A stretch of DNA of 48,318 nt. Source: a virus. The notes beneath the pieces were generated by a model that saw only the letters and a program-made list of their open reading frames with translations, did not search any database and was not told where the DNA came from. Every line of letters starts with the position of its first letter. Within the stretch, counting starts at the first letter, position 1. Positions 23,003 to 30,604 of this stretch are shown in pieces. The position numbers were made by a program, and so were the translations under genes. Location: the IMG/VR virus record IMGVR_UViG_3300046492_000289, positions 1 through 48,318 of that record, one strand, 5' to 3'.

Positions 23003-24068
23003 TGCCACGATTCGGCACGCCGTCTTCCTCGAGCAACTGAAGTCGGGAGAGGTCGCGAAGTTCGGGCCTTTCCTCAAGGAAATCGACCGCTCGATCCGAG
23101 AGCGACTGACTCGGGCTGACCTCACGGATTACAGCGTTGCGCGGCTGGAGCGCCTGCTGAGCGAAGTCGACAGCCTGCTGCTGGGCATCTTCGACCGGTA
23201 CAGCGAGAAGCTGAACCTCGATCTGGTGGATATCGCCAACTACGAGGCTGAGTTCGAAGCGATCAGCCTGACCCGGGCGGCGCCGGTGGGCGTGTCGTTC
23301 GACGCCGCGGTGCCAGGTGCTGCTGCAATTCGTGCTGCCATCCTTACCAATCCGCTCAGCGTGCGCGGTGCTGACGGCGGCAAGCTGCTCAAGACCTTCA
23401 TTGATGGCTTCACTACTACAGAGCGACAACGCCTCACTGGCGCGATCCGGCAGGGCTTCTTCGAAGGCCAGACCAACTTCCAGATCATCAAGAACATCCG
23501 CGGCACCAAGGCGCTGAAGTACAACGACGGCATCCTAGCCACGACCAACCGGAACGCCGGTGCGGTCGTCCGGACGGCAGTGCAGCACGTTGCCACTCAA
23601 GCGCGAATGGAGACGCTGAAAGAGAACTCCGATGTTGTGCAGTCTGTGGAGTGGGTCAGCACGCTGGACACGAAAACGACCAGCCAGTGCCGGACGCTCG
23701 ACAAGCGTCGGTTCAAGTTGACGGAGGGGCCGCGGCCGCCGATCCACATCAACTGTCGCTCGACGGTCGTTGCGGTGACCCGCTTCAGTGCCCTGTTCGC
23801 TAAGGACGCCACCCGGGCATCAATCGGCGACGGCGGTGCCCAGCAGGTAAGAGCAGACCTCAGCTACTACGACTGGCTCAAGCAGCAGCCGGCAGCGTTT
23901 CAGGACAGGGCTATCGGCCCGGTCCGGGCGAAGCTGTTCCGTGAAGGCGGTCTGAGTGTTGAGCGTTTCGCTGAGTTGCAGCTTGATCGCAACTTTGCAC
24001 CTCTAACCCTTGTACAAATGCGCGCTATTGAGCCGCTAGCTTTTGAGCGGGCAGGATTGATATCGTAG
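22977..24068 (+). CDS. MuF-like minor head protein
   Basis: A 363-aa protein with a C-terminal phage MuF (SPP1 gp7-like) domain: RNAGAVVRTAVQHVATQARM, SVEWVSTLDTKTTSQCRTLD, and PPIHINCRSTVVAV are the characteristic segments of that family. Such proteins sit inside the head near the portal and may be ejected with DNA. GAGGTAATCCCGA precedes the start, which lies inside the end of the portal gene. Normal member of the head module. Confidence 0.88.
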   Translation: MAANQAILDATIRHAVFLEQLKSGEVAKFGPFLKEIDRSIRERLTRADLTDYSVARLERLLSEVDSLLLGIFDRYSEKLNLDLVDIANYEAEFEAISLTRAAPVGVSFDAAVPGAAAIRAAILTNPLSVRGADGGKLLKTFIDGFTTTERQRLTGAIRQGFFEGQTNFQIIKNIRGTKALKYNDGILATTNRNAGAVVRTAVQHVATQARMETLKENSDVVQSVEWVSTLDTKTTSQCRTLDKRRFKLTEGPRPPIHINCRSTVVAVTRFSALFAKDATRASIGDGGAQQVRADLSYYDWLKQQPAAFQDRAIGPVRAKLFREGGLSVERFAELQLDRNFAPLTLVQMRAIEPLAFERAGLIS

Positions 24069-24075
24069 CGCGCAG

Positions 24076-24417
24076 ATGCAAACAATTAGGGATGATTCAG
24101 TGCTCAGAAATTTGCAGGCGCAGGAAATTGTAAAAATCGTTAATGCTTTCAATATGGCGATGGACAATCAAAATCAGCAAGTAGTCGTTGATTCTGCGCG
24201 CTATCTTTTGACTGGATTGGTCAATAATGCCGTAGGCCATGGAAGGCTTACTGACTACGAGCTTTTGAATATTTTCGATCTCTTTATGGTGCATTCTTTT
24301 CTTACAGATGCCGCAAATTCCGGTCCGGGGATGCTCACCTCGACAATTATCAAGGTCTACGGCATCCGCCCATATGCAACGAATGACCTTTTATTGCTTC
24401 ATATGGAGCTGATTTGA
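24076..24417 (+). CDS. cargo gene of unknown function, 113 aa
   Basis: Not recognised. Predicted helical and soluble; starts MQTIRDDSVLRNLQ with no strong ribosome site. It is markedly more AT-rich than the head genes on either side, indicating later insertion. It is followed by a terminator, a cluster of very small ORFs and two more terminators before the scaffold gene, so 24.07-24.83 kb is a cargo island inside the head operon. Confidence 0.65.
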   Translation: MQTIRDDSVLRNLQAQEIVKIVNAFNMAMDNQNQQVVVDSARYLLTGLVNNAVGHGRLTDYELLNIFDLFMVHSFLTDAANSGPGMLTSTIIKVYGIRPYATNDLLLLHMELI

Positions 24418-24435
24418 TATCTGAAGATATGCGAG

Positions 24436-24455
24436 CCCCCTTCGGCGGTTTTTTT
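24436..24455 (+). terminator. terminator after the 24076 gene
   Basis: CCCCC (24436-24440), loop TTC, GGCGG (24444-24448) with one mismatch, then seven T (24449-24455). The T-run is strong but the stem short. Confidence 0.5.
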
Positions 24456-24462
24456 GAGCCGC

Positions 24463-24570
24463 ATGCAGAGCCTGCGTCCTTATCTCTATGAGACAGCGCC
24501 AAGCCGTTACGTTATCGTTGAAAAAGGGCGCGGATTTACAGTCAGTTCTTTCAATTTATTGTATCGGTAA
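24463..24570 (+). CDS. possible 35-aa peptide
   Basis: MQSLRPYLYETAPSRYVIVE is its first part, followed by a KGRGF segment and a hydrophobic end; stop at 24568-24570. It ends three bases before the acidic 52-aa gene, so translation could be coupled. No good ribosome site. An alternative 29-aa frame (24488-24577) overlaps the same next start as ATGA. Either may be chance. Confidence 0.3.
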   Translation: MQSLRPYLYETAPSRYVIVEKGRGFTVSSFNLLYR

Positions 24571-24573
24571 GTC

Positions 24574-24732
24574 ATGAGCGAAGAACGAGATATTCCAGAA
24601 CCCGAGCACGATCACCTACTTGACCATGAATTCCATGATGACGACTCATGGGCTGAAGACGACGCTCAAGCAGCTTTTGACGAAGAAGACGATGATGTTG
24701 ATTTCCTTGATCAGATAGATCAGGAGGAATGA
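24574..24732 (+). CDS. extremely acidic 52-aa protein
   Basis: Begins MSEERDIPEPEHDHLLDHEF and continues with 15 Asp and 10 Glu in 52 residues, against one Arg and no Lys; four His and several aromatics are spread through it. A moderate ribosome site (GGTAAGTC) precedes the ATG. Charge density of this kind is known in DNA-mimic proteins (Ocr, ArdA, several anti-CRISPRs), but also in intrinsically disordered tails, so the function is open. It stands alone between terminators at 24436-24455 and 24762-24786, within the cargo island of the head operon. Confidence 0.6.
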   Translation: MSEERDIPEPEHDHLLDHEFHDDDSWAEDDAQAAFDEEDDDVDFLDQIDQEE

Positions 24733-24761
24733 CCCGAAGGGTCTACATGTTTCGAATCAAG

Positions 24762-24786
24762 CCCTGGCATCCGCCGGGGTTTTTTT
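24762..24786 (+). terminator. terminator after the acidic gene
   Basis: CCCTGGC (24762-24768), loop ATCC, GCCGGGG (24773-24779) pair over seven positions with one T-G wobble, then seven T (24780-24786). Confidence 0.8.
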
Positions 24787-24805
24787 ATGCACGCGATTCA
24801 CTCAG

Positions 24806-24829
24806 GCCTCGTCAATGACGGGGCTTTTT
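24806..24829 (+). terminator. second tandem terminator before the scaffold gene
   Basis: GCCTCGTC (24806-24813), loop AAT, GACGGGGC (24817-24824) pair over eight positions, then five T. It closely resembles the terminator at 17489-17511. Confidence 0.75.
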
Positions 24830-24875
24830 CATATCTGCGGGCAGGGCCTGCAAATCGTCTCTGGGAGACAAGCAA

Positions 24876-25586
24876 ATGGGTTTGAAATATCAGATGGACA
24901 CTCTTGACGGACTCGATGACTCCGTTAAATCGCTCTACACCGAGAAAGAAGGCAAGTTTGTCCTTGGTATTGAAGGCCTGCCACAACCAGAAGACGTATC
25001 CGGCCTGAAATCCAAAGTCCAGGAGCTTCTGGACGAGAAGAAGGCCGCCGATAAGGCGCGCAAGGATGCTGAAGAGCAGGCCCGACTCGATCGCGAGGAA
25101 GCCGCTCGCAAGTCCGGCAACGTCGAAGAGCTCGAACGATCCTGGACTGAAAAATACAACCGCCGCGAAGCTGAGCTGAACGGCATGTTGGAGCAGGAGC
25201 GTGGAACGCTGAGCGGACAGATCCGGGATCTGACCGTTGGCCGTACCGCTACTGACATCGCGTCCGCCCTGGCAATCCCGGGCAGTGCCAAAGCCCTGTT
25301 ACCGCACATCGAGCGCCGCCTTGGCGTCGAGCAGCGCGACGGGAAGCCTGTTGTGGTCGTCCTCGATCCGCAGGGCAAGCTCTCGGCGGCAACGCTGGAT
25401 GAGCTGAAAGCAGAGTTCGCAAACGACACGGCGTTCGCGCCTTTGATCGCGGGTAGCAAGGCATCGGGCGGCGGGGCTGCTGGTGCTGGAGGTGGCGGCG
25501 GGGCCGCAAAAGGAAAAATCGGCGGCACCAAAGAGGAACGCACGGCCGCAATCGCGAGCCGGTTCCCGGATCTCCCTCAATCGTAA
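24876..25586 (+). CDS. capsid scaffolding protein
   Basis: A 236-aa protein with a long charged coiled coil (about residues 45-120: KVQELLDEKKAADKARKDAE and onward), a small folded part, then a Gly/Ala-rich linker (GGGAAGAGGGGGAAKGK) and a basic C-terminal tail that would bind the capsid protein. This matches phage scaffolds in length, composition and position immediately before the major capsid gene. GGGAGACAAGCAA is the ribosome site. It guides prohead assembly and is later removed. Confidence 0.82.
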   Translation: MGLKYQMDTLDGLDDSVKSLYTEKEGKFVLGIEGLPQPEDVSGLKSKVQELLDEKKAADKARKDAEEQARLDREEAARKSGNVEELERSWTEKYNRREAELNGMLEQERGTLSGQIRDLTVGRTATDIASALAIPGSAKALLPHIERRLGVEQRDGKPVVVVLDPQGKLSAATLDELKAEFANDTAFAPLIAGSKASGGGAAGAGGGGGAAKGKIGGTKEERTAAIASRFPDLPQS

Positions 25587-25596
25587 GGAATAACTC

Positions 25597-26565
25597 ATGT
25601 CCCTGTCGCAAATGCAGGTTTTCAACGAATACATCATGCCGGCGACTCTTGAGACGCTGGATCAGTATCTCGCAGCTTTCAACGCCGCAAGCCGCGGTGC
25701 AATCGTGCTGTCCCCGGATGGCTTCACAGGCGACTTCCTTCAAGAGTCGTTCTTCCAGACCCTGGCCGCTGCCCAGCGCCGTGTGGATCGCTACAGCGCA
25801 AACGCTACTGTCGCAGCGACCGACCTGACCGAGCTGAAGAACACTTCGGTGAAAGTAGCCGGCGGCTTCGGTCCGATCCGCTACGAGCCATCGCAGATGA
25901 CCTGGCTGGAGCGCCCGACCGCGCAAGGCATCGAGGTCGCGAGCCGCGCGTTTGCTGAAATCCTACTCAAGGACCAACTGAACACTGCAATCGCTGCGCT
26001 GGTTGCCGCGATCACCGCCCAGGCCGCCGCAGTCAACGACGTGTCGGCCACCGCAGGCATCACCTACGCCGGCTTGAACAACGCCCATGCAAAGTTCGGC
26101 GACGCGAGCCAGAACCTAGTCACCCAGGTGATGCAGGGCACCAGCTACCACAAATTGGTTGGCCAGAACCTGGTAAACCAGCAGCAACTGTTCCAGGCTG
26201 GCAACGTTCGCGTCGTGGACATCCTCGGCAAGATTTCCGTTGTGACGGACGCGCCGGCGCTGGTGCAGGTCGGCACCCCAAACAAGGAAATCATCCTGTC
26301 CCTGGTGCAGGGCGCGGCGCTGGTGCACGACGGTCGCGACATCATCAGCAACGTCCAGACCACCAACGGCAAGGAGCGTATCGAAACCACGCTCCAAACC
26401 GATTACACCTTCGGCCTGGGCTTGAAGGGTTACACCTGGGACACCACCACCGGTGGCAAGTCGCCGACCGACGCCGAACTGGCGACCGGTACCAACTGGG
26501 ACAAGACTGCCACCAGCATCAAGCACACCGCCGGTGTGGCTCTGATCGGTGACGCCTCCAAGTAA
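25597..26565 (+). CDS. major capsid protein
   Basis: A 322-aa protein in the position after the scaffold, with ribosome site AAGGAATAACTC. Starts MSLSQMQVFNEYIMPATLET; the N-terminal arm and long helix region (residues about 30-80) and an Ala/Val-rich beta core fit an HK97-fold capsid. It contains a segment TSYHKLVGQNLVNQQQLFQA common in related phage capsid proteins. Forms the icosahedral shell. The gene ends before a strong hairpin that may protect its mRNA. Confidence 0.85.
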   Translation: MSLSQMQVFNEYIMPATLETLDQYLAAFNAASRGAIVLSPDGFTGDFLQESFFQTLAAAQRRVDRYSANATVAATDLTELKNTSVKVAGGFGPIRYEPSQMTWLERPTAQGIEVASRAFAEILLKDQLNTAIAALVAAITAQAAAVNDVSATAGITYAGLNNAHAKFGDASQNLVTQVMQGTSYHKLVGQNLVNQQQLFQAGNVRVVDILGKISVVTDAPALVQVGTPNKEIILSLVQGAALVHDGRDIISNVQTTNGKERIETTLQTDYTFGLGLKGYTWDTTTGGKSPTDAELATGTNWDKTATSIKHTAGVALIGDASK

Positions 26566-26577
26566 CCCCTGAATGTT

Positions 26578-26600
26578 GAGCCGGGCGACGTGCCCGGCTC
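26578..26600 (+). other. strong hairpin after the capsid gene
   Basis: GAGCCGGGC (26578-26586), loop GACGT, GCCCGGCTC (26592-26600): perfect 9-bp stem without a T-run. It may stabilise the capsid mRNA or cause partial termination, making capsid protein more abundant than downstream products. Confidence 0.65.
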
Positions 26601-26615
26601 GGCGAGGTAATGATC

Positions 26616-27194
26616 ATGAGCCAAAAAAATATATGGTACTTGCCTGGTCCATTCCACCAGTACCAAGAAGATGTGAAGGCGCTGGCTAAGGAAAACGGTC
26701 TGCGCATTGTCGACGCGAACGCCACCGGAAGCCGCGAGGATGAGGCTGACGATGTTCCGGAAGTGACGGTTCGACAGGTTGAGTCAGCGCCGGTAATGCT
26801 AATCGACAGCCAAGACGGTCATGCGGCTGCGTTGCAGGAGCTGATCGACAAGCTGAGTGCGGAGCGTGACGGCATCGTGTTGCTGATCAACGCCGCCGAA
26901 GGCCTGTCGGAGCTGGAACATCCGGGTGCTGGCGAACTACCGATCCGCTTGTTCGATGCGCTGAAAGCCATTCACGAAGGCGTCGTCACCATCGAGGGTG
27001 AACGCGATACTCTGGCGGGCGAGGCCGAATCGCTCCGCGCTGAAATTGCACGACTCAAGGCGGCGGAGCCGGTCGACAATGCCGAGAAGATCGCAAGCCT
27101 CAAAGCGCAACTCGACGCCGCCAACGTGCAATATCGGGCAAACGCTTCGGTAGAATCGCTGGAAAAGGCGGTTGCTGATCTTCAGCAGGCGTAA
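26616..27194 (+). CDS. head-module protein with C-terminal coiled coil, 192 aa
   Basis: Not firmly recognised. Start 26616 (MSQKNIWYLPGPFHQYQEDV) is preferred over an ATG six bases earlier because GAGG is eight bases before it. An N-terminal small domain, an acidic region (about residues 35-60), then long charged helices with a KAAEPVDNAEKIASLKAQLD segment. Located between capsid and head-tail connector genes; likely a head decoration or connector-associated protein, function uncertain. Confidence 0.7.
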   Translation: MSQKNIWYLPGPFHQYQEDVKALAKENGLRIVDANATGSREDEADDVPEVTVRQVESAPVMLIDSQDGHAAALQELIDKLSAERDGIVLLINAAEGLSELEHPGAGELPIRLFDALKAIHEGVVTIEGERDTLAGEAESLRAEIARLKAAEPVDNAEKIASLKAQLDAANVQYRANASVESLEKAVADLQQA

Positions 27195-27200
27195 CAATCC

Positions 27201-27223
27201 GGGTGCCAGGTGTCGCGGCACCC
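27201..27223 (+). other. hairpin between head genes
   Basis: GGGTGCC (27201-27207) pairs with GGCACCC (27217-27223) over seven bases, 9-base loop, no T-run. Similar in placement to the hairpin after the capsid gene. Confidence 0.5.
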
Positions 27224-27251
27224 AATCCAGAACACCACAGCGAGTTGATTT

Positions 27252-27755
27252 ATGGCACTCATCGTCGAGGACGGCACCGGTAAGCCAGACGCCGAAAGCT
27301 ACGCATCCGCCGAGGACCTGGTCCTGTACGCCGTAAAGTTTGGCGTGGTCATCCCCGCGGAAGTGCCTGCGCAAGAAGCACTGTTGCGCCGGGCCGCCTT
27401 GGCGATGGATGGCAAGATCTGGAAGGGGCGCAAGACCAGCAGCGAGCAGGCTTTATCTTGGCCGCGCCGTGGAGTTGAACTGGATTGCGAGATCAAGCCC
27501 TACAACTACCTGCCCGCGCGCATCCAGTACGGCCAGATGGCATTGGCGGCTGAGATTCATGCTGACGATATCGATCCACCAGAGAAGCGCAAAGGCGCGG
27601 TGACGCTGGAGCGTGTCGAAGGCGCGGTAACCCGCGAGTACGCGACGATCCCAAACAGCAGCGGCCGACTGTTGCCGGCAGCGCCGGATCGGCCGAGTGC
27701 CACGCAGTTTGCTGACTATCTCCAGAAGCGGGGGCTTTTCGCCGTCCGCGCATAG
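27252..27755 (+). CDS. head-tail connector / adaptor protein, 167 aa
   Basis: Starts MALIVEDGTGKPDAESYASA, a beginning typical of phage proteins annotated as DnaT-like single-strand-binding domain proteins, but in this position such proteins act as the head-tail adaptor that binds the portal after packaging. Helical bundle pattern with LLRRAALAMDGKIWKGRKT and SWPRRGVEL. The replication-type name is probably misleading; connector role inferred from gene order. Confidence 0.78.
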   Translation: MALIVEDGTGKPDAESYASAEDLVLYAVKFGVVIPAEVPAQEALLRRAALAMDGKIWKGRKTSSEQALSWPRRGVELDCEIKPYNYLPARIQYGQMALAAEIHADDIDPPEKRKGAVTLERVEGAVTREYATIPNSSGRLLPAAPDRPSATQFADYLQKRGLFAVRA

Positions 27756-27771
27756 CTGATACGGAGCCACC

Positions 27772-28140
27772 ATGGCCTTCTACGATGAAATGGCCGTGAT
27801 GGCTCTGGATATGATCACAGAGTTCGGCCAGTCCGTGACCATCAGGAAGCTTGAGCCGGGCGAATACGATCCTGAGACGGGATCGGCTGGACCTGACACC
27901 ATCACCGACCAGACTGCCCAAGGCATCCTGCTTGACTACTCCGGCCAAGAATTTCAGAACAACAGCCTGATCAAACAGGGCGATAAGAAACTCAAGATCG
28001 CTGCGCAGGGGCTCGATTGGGCGCCTGACCTGCTGAACAAAATCATCGTTCAAGGCCGTACCTGGTCAATCGTGCCTCCGCTTAAAGAGATCAACCCAGC
28101 CGGTACGCCGATTCTGTACGAATTGCAGGTGCGGTCGTGA
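27772..28140 (+). CDS. head closure / neck protein, 122 aa
   Basis: A small beta-rich protein (contains QSVTIRKLEPGEYDPETGSA, then QGILLDYSGQEF and KIIVQGRTWSIVPPLKEINP), the pattern of head closure or stopper proteins of siphoviruses. GGAGCCACC is the ribosome site. Overlaps the next gene by four bases (GTGA). It would seal the connector and bridge to the tail. Confidence 0.75.
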   Translation: MAFYDEMAVMALDMITEFGQSVTIRKLEPGEYDPETGSAGPDTITDQTAQGILLDYSGQEFQNNSLIKQGDKKLKIAAQGLDWAPDLLNKIIVQGRTWSIVPPLKEINPAGTPILYELQVRS

Positions 28141-28733
28141 GTCGCGCCGGCGCCGGACAATCTGGCAGCTTCGCCCTGAGCCTTGCCGAGTTCGCGGCCC
28201 AGGCAACGGAAGCCATCGACGCGAGCCTGCGCGAGATCATCATCGAAGTCGGAAGTAGCGTCATCCGCATGTCGCCCGTGGGCAACCCAGAGATATGGGC
28301 GCAGAACACGGTGGCCCGCCAGTACAACAAGGCGGTCGACGATCACAACAGCGAACTGCGCAGCGATCCCGCCAACCTGACCAAGGCGGGCCGACTCAAG
28401 CCTGGCCGAAAGCTCAACGACGGCATGGATATCGTCGCACCAGAAGGCTACGTCGGCGGGCGGTTCCGGGCCAACTGGCACCTTTCGATTGATGTCGTAG
28501 AGAACGTCACCTTCGACGAGGTGGATCCCAGTGGGGACGAGACAGTCGCCGCGCTGATCTCGGCGGTCAGCGACTTCACCGCCGGCCAGACGGCCTACCT
28601 CGTCAACAACCTGCCGTACGCGATTCCGCTCGAGTTCGGACATTCGACCCAAGCGCCCGGCGGCATGGTGCGTATCACAGTGGCTCGCTTCCAGCAGATC
28701 GTGCAGGAGGCCATCAGGAACAACCAGGTATGA
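28137..28733 (+). CDS. HK97 gp10-like neck/tail completion protein, 198 aa
   Basis: GTG start overlapping the upstream stop. The C-terminal half has the family-like block GQTAYLVNNLPYAIPLEFGH followed by APGGMVRITVARFQQIV, commonly seen in phage tail completion or minor tail proteins of the gp10/gpZ type. N-terminal region helical. Located between neck and tail terminator genes, which supports the assignment. Confidence 0.8.
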   Translation: MSRAGAGQSGSFALSLAEFAAQATEAIDASLREIIIEVGSSVIRMSPVGNPEIWAQNTVARQYNKAVDDHNSELRSDPANLTKAGRLKPGRKLNDGMDIVAPEGYVGGRFRANWHLSIDVVENVTFDEVDPSGDETVAALISAVSDFTAGQTAYLVNNLPYAIPLEFGHSTQAPGGMVRITVARFQQIVQEAIRNNQV

Positions 28734-29146
28734 GCCATAACACAATCGCTTCGATCTACGAGGCAAAGCTGATCAATTGGGCAAAAGCCTTGCCGGTACC
28801 GCTAAAGGTCGTTGTCGAGAACGAGGCCTATACGCCTGTGAACGGCGCCACCTACCTGAAGGCATTCACGCTACCGGCTGACACCGCGAGCAACACGCTC
28901 GCTGGTGACCACAAGCTGTTCACCGGAGTGTTTCAGGTCAGCATCGTGACACCGTCCGGCAAGTTCCGTGGCGCGGCAGGCTCGATAGCCGACCAGATTG
29001 CCGCTTTGTTCCCTTTGTACGAGCGAATCACGAAAGGCACGCTCACCGTGGTAACCATGACCCCGGTGGACCCAGGCCCCGGTATTCCCGACGACACCAC
29101 CTACACGGTGCCGGTTTCGTTCTTGTACCGAGCCGACACCAACTGA
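28730..29146 (+). CDS. tail terminator protein (DUF4128-like), 138 aa
   Basis: Begins MSHNTIASIYEAKLINWAKA, then a beta-rich core with HKLFTGVFQVSIVTPSGKFR and GSIADQIAALFPLYERI, resembling lambda gpU-type tail terminators of the DUF4128 group. It caps the tail tube when full length is reached and joins it to the head. Start overlaps the upstream stop (ATGA). Confidence 0.8.
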   Translation: MSHNTIASIYEAKLINWAKALPVPLKVVVENEAYTPVNGATYLKAFTLPADTASNTLAGDHKLFTGVFQVSIVTPSGKFRGAAGSIADQIAALFPLYERITKGTLTVVTMTPVDPGPGIPDDTTYTVPVSFLYRADTN

Positions 29147-29169
29147 ATTAGCCCGTTGGGCAAACCCAG

Positions 29170-29191
29170 AACCCGTCATTGAGCGGGTTTT
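29170..29191 (+). terminator. hairpin before the tail tube gene
   Basis: AACCCG (29170-29175) pairs with CGGGTT (29184-29189), 8-base loop, followed by only four T in all, so likely a partial terminator between the head-neck and tail genes. Confidence 0.5.
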
Positions 29192-29216
29192 GTCATTTCT
29201 GCAAAGAGGAAAACCC

Positions 29217-29864
29217 ATGAGCGTCAAGATTCCCAACGGCACCACCTTCGAAATTGCAGCAACCCTGAGCATTCCGAAGGCATTCACCGCGATCAGCAAT
29301 GCCAGCCCCGCAGTGCTCACCGCTGCAGCCCACGGGCTCGCTGATGGTGACGTAATTGTCATCGACTCCGCCTGGGCAAAGCTGAATGGTCGCCCGGCGC
29401 GCGTCATCGGCTCGGATACTGACGAGTTCTCCGCCGAGGGCGTGGATACCACCAGCGTGAAGAGTTACCCAGCAGGCTCTGGTGCGGGCACTGTTCGCGA
29501 GGCCACTGGCTGGACGCAGATATCCCAAATCACCGAGCCAACCGCAAACGGCGGCGAGCAGCAGTTCCTGACTTACGGCTTCCTCGAAGACGACGATGAC
29601 CGTCAGCTGCCAACGAACAAGTCGGCCAGCAGTATGACGTTGCCGGTGGCCGATGATCCCGCCCAGGCCTATGTTTCGATTGTCGAAGCAGCAGACGAGG
29701 ACAAGGAACCCCGCCTGATCCGCGCAAATCTGCCGGGCGGCGCGACCATTTATTACTACGCCTATGTGTCGATCACCGCGACCCCGACACTGAGCCGTAA
29801 CAACATCATGACGCGGACCATCACCTTGTCGTTCGCCTCCCGCCCAACCCGTTACAACGCCTAA
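29217..29864 (+). CDS. major tail tube protein, 215 aa
   Basis: Starts MSVKIPNGTTFEIAATLSIP after GAGGAAAACCC. Contains an Ig-like or beta-rich pattern, LTAAAHGLADGDVIVIDSAW, and a C-terminal block GATIYYYAYVSITATPTLSR that fits siphovirus tail tube proteins. It polymerises into the tube around the tape measure. Position directly before the G/T chaperone pair supports this. Confidence 0.85.
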   Translation: MSVKIPNGTTFEIAATLSIPKAFTAISNASPAVLTAAAHGLADGDVIVIDSAWAKLNGRPARVIGSDTDEFSAEGVDTTSVKSYPAGSGAGTVREATGWTQISQITEPTANGGEQQFLTYGFLEDDDDRQLPTNKSASSMTLPVADDPAQAYVSIVEAADEDKEPRLIRANLPGGATIYYYAYVSITATPTLSRNNIMTRTITLSFASRPTRYNA

Positions 29865-29873
29865 GGGGTTCCC

Positions 29874-30257
29874 ATGGCAAAGTTTTCCATCGCGCCGAAA
29901 CCGACGTTCACCGTCGATGTGGCCATCCCCCAGGTGGGCGGCAAGCCGGCCATGGTCCCGTTCACGTTCAAGTATCGGGACCGCATCGCTCTGGCTGAGC
30001 TGTTCGACTCCTGGAAGGAGAAAGCTGAGGCCCTCGGCGAGCGCTTCAACGGCACCGAGCCGACCATGTCTGAGGTCACTGCTGCTGAGGTCGAGCAAGG
30101 TGTCGCGCAGATCAATGACTTGGTGGTGTCGTGGGGATTTGGCGACAAACTCAACGATGAGTCGATCACCGCATTGGTGAAAAGCTGCGTTGGCGTCTCG
30201 GACGCAGTCGTTAAGGCTTACAGCGACGCCTTCGGCAAAGCTCGCCTGGGAAACTGA
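29874..30257 (+). CDS. tail assembly chaperone, G-like
   Basis: A 127-aa protein (MAKFSIAPKPTFTVDVAIPQ) in the lambda gpG position between tail tube and tape measure. AAGGGGTTCCC is a strong ribosome site, consistent with high expression. Its last codons contain a perfect -1 slippery heptamer G GGA AAC (30248-30254) just before the TGA stop, so a fraction of ribosomes should shift and make a longer G-T fusion ending at 30577. G and G-T coat the tape measure during tail assembly and are absent from the finished particle in lambda. Confidence 0.85.
   Translation: MAKFSIAPKPTFTVDVAIPQVGGKPAMVPFTFKYRDRIALAELFDSWKEKAEALGERFNGTEPTMSEVTAAEVEQGVAQINDLVVSWGFGDKLNDESITALVKSCVGVSDAVVKAYSDAFGKARLGN
30248..30254 (+). 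promoter_or_regulatory. programmed -1 ribosomal frameshift site
   Basis: GGGAAAC in the correct phase (CTG GGA AAC TGA, zero frame) is a classic slippery heptamer, and the stop follows at once. After a -1 shift the frame reads on without stop to 30577. Lambda uses GGGAAAG at the same place between G and T. Confidence 0.8.
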
Positions 30258-30577
30258 CCGCCGCCGCCCGTGCGCTGTATGAAGGCGATAGCTCCGCCGA
30301 GCAAATGGCGGTGTTCGGCTTCTCGCCCGAGGACTATGACGAAACGTTCGAAGTATGGCCGGATAACTGGCCATCCTTCCTCGTCATGGATGCCATGGGA
30401 ACTCAATGGCGCACCGGTGCGTGCGGCGCAACAGGTCTTGATTACGGCGTGCTGCTCAGTGTGATGCGGCTCGTCGGCGTCCCGGCGAATGATCGCCCCC
30501 GCGTGTTCCAGGACATCCGGGCCATGGAGTCGGAAGCCATCGCGGTCATGGCTGAGGCACGCGATAACAGCTCGTAA
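30254..30577 (+). CDS. T part of the G-T tail chaperone fusion
   Basis: Translated after the -1 frameshift at 30248-30254 as the second half of a fusion of about 234 residues (29874-30577). The region contains MAVFGFSPEDYDETFEVWPD, and a Cys/Trp-containing middle TQWRTGACGATGLDYGVLLS typical of DUF1799-like T proteins. An internal ATG at 30305 has no ribosome site, so independent translation is unlikely. Separated from the tape measure gene by 27 bases. Confidence 0.8.
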   Translation: MTAAARALYEGDSSAEQMAVFGFSPEDYDETFEVWPDNWPSFLVMDAMGTQWRTGACGATGLDYGVLLSVMRLVGVPANDRPRVFQDIRAMESEAIAVMAEARDNSS

Positions 30578-30604
30578 AAACGGGCACTTTTTCAAGGTGA
30601 GTCG

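Noticed and set aside
27252-27755. Replication protein (DnaT-like) in the head module
   Set aside because: The family label exists, but position between capsid and neck genes makes a head-tail adaptor far more likely.
30305-30577. Independent 90-aa gene for the T domain
   Set aside because: No ribosome site; the frame is explained by the -1 frameshift from the upstream gene.
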